From Taxillus chinensis (Eukaryota > Streptophyta > Magnoliopsida > Santalales > Loranthaceae): DNA of 64,000 nt. The DNA is taken from the NCBI GenBank assembly GCA_023512835.1, contig CM042092.1:42798258-42862257 (forward strand), in the 5' to 3' direction. Below are positions 60,991-64,000 of the stretch, in pieces; the first letter of the stretch is position 1; every line of letters starts with the position of its first letter. Below the pieces are notes generated by a model. The model was not told where the DNA came from. It was given only the letters and a program-made list of their open reading frames with translations, and searched no databases. The position numbers and the translations under genes are program-made.

Positions 60991-61980
60991 GGTCTCCTCT
61001 CCCCCTTCTAACACACCATCCATCAATTACACAAAACTCAAAAAAAAAGAGTAAAGTGTAAACTTAACTGCGGTTCTAAAAAAGAACTGCGGTTATAGTT
61101 AAATTAATTTTCTTTTCTCTTCTTTTGCAGAAAAAGGAGGCATTCGGGAGAAGGGCACCCTTGGTCCACAATATTTAGGTTTTTATTCCTTTACTTCTTT
61201 AATTTGTATTATTATTTTGTGTAGTAAATTAATAGTTAGTTTATAATTAAATCTAGCATAATTAGTTAGTTAGTTTTTTTTTTAAATTTAGCATAATGAG
61301 CATAATTTTAATTAGTTAATTTTAGCATATTTAGTTAATTAGTTAGTTAGTTTTTAAATTTAGCATAATTAGTATAATTAAATTAGCATAATTAGTTAGT
61401 TAATTTTTAATAAGTTTGTAATTAAACTTTTCAAATTTAGGCATGTAAATAGTAAGAAGCCTGGTAATTAATTAATTAGCGCGTAATGAATTAAATAACA
61501 TTAGTAATTAGATAAATTAGTAATTAAATTTTATAATTAATTTTCATATTTAAAATTTAGTAAATAATTAGACTAATTTAAATAATTTGTAATTAGATTA
61601 TGATAATTAAATTTACCCTTTAACTTTTAGATTAATAATTAGTGCGTAAGCAGTAATTAAGCCTATTAATTAATTAGCATGTGACGGATTAAAATAAAAT
61701 TTTGAGAATTAGATTTAGATTAGAAAACAAAAAAACAAAAAAAATAAAAATAAAAACAAATAGAAACCTCCTCCTCCTAAGACAGGTACCGAAAGGGCGT
61801 TGTAGGGGTGCTAAAACCTTCCCAACACGTAACCAACTCCCGAACCCATCTCTGGTAACACAGACCACATCTTAACTACTGAAGGTAGAGGGTATCCAAC
61901 TGTAGCCCAAAAACAGTTGGTGGCGACTCTGTATATTTTATCATTTGGGTTCGGCCCGGACGAAAACGAGTGATAACAGC

Positions 61981-61998
61981 TGGCGACTCTGCTGGGGA
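61981..61998 (+). promoter_or_regulatory. Primer-binding site of element D (tRNA-Arg type)
   Basis: TGGCGACTCTGCTGGGGA, two bases after the LTR end. This is the site known from Ogre/Tat elements, complementary to the 3' end of tRNA-Arg. A partial copy, TGGCGACTCTG, lies inside the LTR at 61921-61931. Confidence 0.85.
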
Positions 61999-62589
61999 CT
62001 CTATATAATTGTAGAGAGTTAGGCCTAGAATTAAGAGTAGGAGGTTGCTTTTCTTTTTACTTAATTGTATATATTTGTGCTTGCTTAACCGTTAATTATG
62101 ATGTATATACTTTGAAATGACATGATAGTTATGATTTATTGTTTTCCTTAACTGTTACATCCATGCATAACCTTATACCCGGGTTTCTCACCATTTAGGT
62201 TAGCGAGGTTTAGTAAGGTCCCCTGCACGTTGATCATTATCCGCAAAGGGGCCCCGAACTCCTCACTGAAGCTTGAGGTCCTTTTAAGGCTCGTCCTTTT
62301 AAGGCCCCCCTCCGGTAAATCCCAAGGTGTACGGAGCCCTCTATAGAGGAAGCTTGGGGACCAACGAATAAGATAGGATTAGTAAAGCCCACTAGGGGCA
62401 TTAAACCCACATGGTGTTTGATCATTCAATGCCACGCTAACCTCTGTTTTGCAGGGTAGTTGTTAAAAGCATCTCTTGTACAAATTACTTGCCTTAATAC
62501 CTGTTTTTGTTTCTTGTACAGAGTACCTTGATATTTTAAACTGTCATCCTAACATGTCATTATGCATAACATAACATTCACATAGGCAC
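61999..62589 (+). other. Leader of element D
   Basis: About 590 bp between the primer site and the first ORF, with no convincing reading frame. It has a direct repeat of GTCCTTTTAAGGC near 62278 and 62295. A leader this long before an ORF1 agrees with Ogre-type organisation. Confidence 0.6.
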
Positions 62590-63996
62590 ATGGCAACGTT
62601 TAGTCATCTCCTAAAAGGCCTTAATGACAAGAAGGCCGTTACAGTGGTGGCCCAAGCATCTGGGGACATTCAGAGTCGCCTTGGAGATTTTTCAACAGGA
62701 AAGGCATGTAAGGCAGAGCGGGTTATCATAGAAGATCAGTTAGACTACACCAAAGAATTATAGACTATATGGCATCAGTGGTCAGACGAAAGGAAAAACA
62801 TCTATACACAACAGTTTGGAGATTTGCTCCATATAACCGAGCTACTAGTCGACAAGGATATGCTTGGGGCATCAATCTATTTCTGGGAACCTCAACGACG
62901 ATGCTTCGATTTCAACAATGTAGATCTTGTTCCCACCATAGAAGAATACAGAAGATTGGTGGATATCCCAGTAGAAAACAACATGAAGATTTATTTACCA
63001 GAGCCCAGAAAATCATGTCAAAGAGCATTTTCTGAGATAATGGGAAAGCCAGTTTGGGACTTACCGGTGCCTACAAACTATGGTGGGCGAGAATATCTTT
63101 CACGGGCAACGATAACAGAAATGATGCAGACTGCAACAGAAGCAGGGACGCACAAATTACTTACAATAGCCATATACGGGCTAATAATCTTCCCAAGGAT
63201 CTCGTCCCACATCGACGGAGCAATTGTGGATTTGGTTCAACAAGTACTCAAAGGATGTGACCCTACTCCTGCTATATTGGCCGAAACCATTCGATCTCTT
63301 ACTTATCTGAGGAGTACGGGCTCGGGGCAGTTCATGGGGTGCCTACCTCTTCTATGCACATGGCTTTAGGGTCATTTCCCTTGTATTGTTCCTCGTTTTC
63401 ATGCTGTTTATCGAGTGCCAGCCACGACGCTAATGGATATTCTGCTTAGCAAGTGGAGCTTACCAAAAGGCTTTGAAGACTAGAGGAAGAAGTTAGAGAA
63501 CCTCACAGAAGCTGACATTACCTGGACTGCTCCCTGGATGGCGGTAGTCTCCATGACATATAGCTGCGGGGACTACAATTGGGTTCCACTTTTAGGCCCT
63601 TGGGGAGGCACTACATATGCACCACTGCAGGGCGGAAGACAAGTTGGGCGTAATCAGATTATCCCAGTTCTCTTTGGAATGGAAGATTGTGACTTCACCT
63701 ATGATAAAACCATGCTAACAGAAAAAGGCAAAAAGATGTATCAGGCATGGTCCATCCCACACAAGATCCAACCCAACAGTCCAAAATCTGGTGTTTATCC
63801 GGCATACATATCCTTGAGGGCACAACACTAGCCACAGTTAACTATAAACATGAGGGTGATCCTCCAAGAGAATCAGAATCTCAGGCAATAGATCCAAAGG
63901 CTAGAAGCATCCCTAGAAGGAGCTCTTCAGCGGTTACAGTTGAGGGAAAAACAGGTCGAGACCATATTGAAGCAGAGGGAAGAGGCAGGAGAGTGA
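62590..63996 (+). pseudogene. Element D ORF1 (DUF7745-like protein of Ogre/Tat elements), broken
   Basis: From ATG 62590 (MATFSHLLKGLNDKKA) one frame runs to TGA 63994-63996 but contains TAG at 62761, 63367, 63481, 63829 and 63889. Recognisable stretches are LLVDKDMLGASIYFWEPQRR, NNVDLVPTIEEYRRLVDIPV, ISSHIDGAIVDLVQQVLKGC, WVPLLGPWGG and IPVLFGMED, then a C-terminal coiled coil (NLRQ to LREKQVETILKQREE). This is the domain annotated in many plants as DUF7745, found in ORF1 upstream of gag in Ogre-like elements. Function unknown. No frameshift is needed, only stop changes; all five internal stops are amber. The TGA may be the natural end. Confidence 0.78.
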
Positions 63997-64000
63997 CCAC

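Larger units (their letters stand above)
60233..61978 (+). repeat. 5' LTR of Ogre/Tat-like element D
   Basis: 1746 bp from TGTTGGACCCC to GTGATAACA, immediately followed by a primer site. The left boundary cuts satellite after GGTTCATC, so TCATC (60228-60232) is the likely left target duplication. It contains A/C-rich runs (60360-60440), a 20-bp tandem repeat (60501-60600), TATAAATA (60602-60609), a TTA microsatellite (about 60735-60807), a 26-bp A-tract (near 60895-60920) and TATATAAAGG (60981-60990). The 3' LTR lies outside the window. Confidence 0.9.

Noticed and set aside
1..64000. CRISPR-like interpretation of the regular repeats
   Set aside because: No short direct repeats with unique spacers; context is a plant satellite and retrotransposons.

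Overview
The window is repeat-dominated plant heterochromatin, most likely pericentromeric. I see no host gene, tRNA or rRNA. The organism is a land plant, probably a eudicot: the elements are Athila-like, Tekay/Del-like and Ogre/Tat-like Ty3 retrotransposons, and their primer-binding sites match plant tRNA ends. I cannot name the species.

Layout. (1) 1-12406 is a tandem satellite whose higher-order unit is about 974 bp, made of four diverged subunits of about 220-265 bp. (2) 12407-42790 is a nest of Athila-like elements, all on the minus strand. The outer element (A) is represented by 17899-21220 plus 36308-42790. A second, related fragment (L, 12407-17898) is fused to its left side. A nearly full-length element (B, 21221-36307, target duplication TCCAT) is inserted into A's integrase. 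A solo LTR (22875-24405, target duplication AATTT) is inserted into B in the opposite orientation. Empty versions of both insertion sites survive in the paralogous L copy. (3) 42791-43477 is satellite. (4) 43478-49817 is a plus-strand, 5'-truncated Tekay/Del-like chromovirus (C) with its 3' LTR. (5) 49818-60232 is a more diverged, rearranged block of the same satellite. (6) 60233-64000 is the 5' LTR, primer-binding site and first ORF of an Ogre/Tat-like element (D) that runs off the window.

Each Athila-like copy carries an extra sense ORF ("ORF-X") between pol and the 3' LTR, the position of env-like genes in Athila. It combines a domain resembling the 'putative plant transposon protein' family, a coiled coil, a Pro/Ser-rich linker and a Ulp1-like (C48) cysteine peptidase. 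It is preceded by its own TATA-bearing, G-box-rich, LTR-like spacer. All copies here are broken.

All coding regions are decayed by stops and frameshifts. Many stops are amber codons explained by C-to-T transitions, as expected of methylated heterochromatin. Most interesting: the peptidase-bearing ORF-X with its apparent internal promoter; a 1.5-kb LTR inverted repeat with a 159-bp spacer; G-box inverted repeats at about 100-bp pitch shared by unrelated LTR families; five 20-bp mitotic-activator-like repeats upstream of a TATA box in D's LTR; and an RT template-switch scar inside B's ORF-X.
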